Positions 63,336 to 64,000 of a DNA stretch of 64,000 bases are shown piece by piece. The DNA is from Bacillus sp. EB106-08-02-XG196 (GTDB lineage Bacteria > Bacillota > Bacilli > Bacillales > Cytobacillaceae). Positions within the stretch are counted from its first letter, which is position 1. The number at the start of each line of letters is the position of its first letter. The stretch is taken from NCBI RefSeq assembly GCF_013396335.1, contig NZ_JABWSY010000012.1, positions 151,519 to 215,518 of the forward strand, read 5' to 3'. The position numbers were made by a program, and so were the translations under genes. Below the pieces are notes generated by a model. It saw nothing but the letters and a program-made list of their open reading frames with translations. It made no database searches and was not told where the DNA came from.

Positions 63336-63380
63336 ATATTTCAGAAATTTTTATTTCTTATAAAAATTAAAGCGCTTTCT
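63336..63380. promoter_or_regulatory. CodY-box and cre candidates upstream of livK
   Basis: ATATTTCAGAAATTT (63336-63350) matches the CodY consensus AATTTTCWGAAAATT at 12 of 15 positions. TTAAAGCGCTTTCT (63367-63380) is a near-palindromic cre-like site. A weaker CodY-like word, AATTTTCAGATACCA, is at 63210-63224. A TATACT -10 candidate lies at 63323-63328 on the minus strand. Confidence 0.5.
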
Positions 63381-63642
63381 TGCTGTTGCAGTACATTTTA
63401 ATAAACTTTCATGAAAGGTCTTTTTTAATTTACCTAAAACCTAAGTTAACTATTATACCAAAAAATGTATTATTATGGTGACATACCATTTTGATATTTG
63501 CTTTTCTTAGCTGGAAATCGAACTTTAAGGGAATCAAAAGCGTGGACTAAGAGCTATTCGTTACCATTTTTCTCTAAAAGTGCCGCCGCGCGGTCACGAA
63601 TCTCGATCCGATCCTGTTTACAACCTATTGGTCCTTTCGGAC

Positions 63643-63675
63643 AAAACAAAAAAACACAACCCTAGTCAGGTTGTG
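63643..63675 (-). terminator. rRNA operon terminator
   Basis: CACAACC (63655-63661) and GGTTGTG (63669-63675), followed by TTTTTTTG on the minus strand, just past 5S. Confidence 0.88.
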
Positions 63676-63683
63676 CTTCGTTT

Positions 63684-63800
<117 letters not shown>

Positions 63801-63875
63801 TATAAAATTGAGGTATCATTCCCTCAAAACTAGATAATTCAGAAGAAGTTGTAAAACGAGTTCGCTTTTAAAAAT

Positions 63876-64000
63876 TGGTTAAGTCCTCGAACGATTAGTA
63901 TCAGTCAGCTCCACATGTTACCACGCTTCCACCTCTGACCTATCAACCTGATCATCTTTCAGGGTTCTTACTAGCTTGACGCTATGGGAAATCTCATCTT
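63876..64000 (-). rRNA. rrl: 23S ribosomal RNA, 3' end (partial)
   Basis: The reverse complement ends in CGAGGACTTAACC with the preceding GATACTAATCGTTCGAGGAC, the conserved 3' end of Bacillus 23S rRNA. The gene continues beyond the window edge. About 75 bp of spacer separate it from 5S, with no tRNA. Confidence 0.93.

Noticed and set aside
4951..63683. tRNA genes
   Set aside because: No sequence with the conserved T-loop and acceptor pairing was found, including next to the 5S gene.

Overview
The window comes from the chromosome of a low-GC, endospore-forming member of the Bacillaceae. A Neobacillus- or Bacillus-like genus is likely, but the species cannot be named from sequence alone. The evidence is strong AGGAGG-type ribosome sites with ATG, GTG and TTG starts, a tricistronic GerA-type germinant receptor operon, LytST, CspC, DbpA and YabR proteins of Bacillus type, and a BirA-type biotin operator. 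Most genes lie on the minus strand. So does the ribosomal RNA operon entering at the right edge (5S complete, 3' end of 23S), so replication probably runs towards lower coordinates.

Left part (1-5456): a truncated acyl-CoA synthetase, a zinc-independent NADP oxidoreductase, and a small aromatic/quinone-response module. The module is an NmrA-like reductase, a luciferase-like flavin monooxygenase and a CatE-like extradiol dioxygenase. It diverges from an HxlR/CatR-like regulator whose only cysteine is Cys7, with two inverted repeats at face-to-face promoters.

The most striking region (5685-14697) is a complete sulfolactate catabolic locus. It encodes a three-part TRAP importer (dctPQM), a YeiH/SuyZ-type sulfite/sulfate exporter, a FadR-subfamily GntR regulator, ComC-like (R)-sulfolactate dehydrogenase, SuyA and SuyB (sulfolactate sulfo-lyase) and SlcC-like (S)-sulfolactate dehydrogenase. 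The two dehydrogenases would interconvert the sulfolactate enantiomers via sulfopyruvate. SuyAB would then release sulfite and leave pyruvate. Four promoters in the locus carry one palindromic operator with core GGTTGGGTSACCCAACC, which ties the genes into a single regulon. Bacillus spores are rich in 3-sulfolactate, so a spore former that eats it is ecologically interesting.

Middle (14904-34980): RarD-like permease; MarR-TerC pair with an AT-rich tandem operator; NhaC antiporter; isochorismatase-fold hydrolase; a second luciferase-like monooxygenase; several small proteins; a ger operon with a probable two-helix D subunit; a DMT exporter; an M20 amidohydrolase; a frameshifted remnant; two paired membrane proteins; a DUF3800 protein; a six-LysM exported protein; a 52-bp tandem repeat block; and a cold-shock gene with a long leader.

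Right (35002-63189): succinyl-CoA:acetate CoA-transferase-like enzyme with a LytTR regulator and a DUF2161 nuclease-fold protein; bioB-bioY with a BirA site; GNAT proteins; a MITE-like element (42270-42497); PAP2, FAD monooxygenase and DUF3147 genes; dbpA; a guanylate-kinase-like protein with an altered P-loop; yabR; a HAD hydrolase next to lytST and cstA (pyruvate sensing and uptake); a BsuPI-domain lipoprotein whose ribosome site is buried in a hairpin; and the livKHMGF branched-chain amino acid transporter with CodY and cre candidates upstream.
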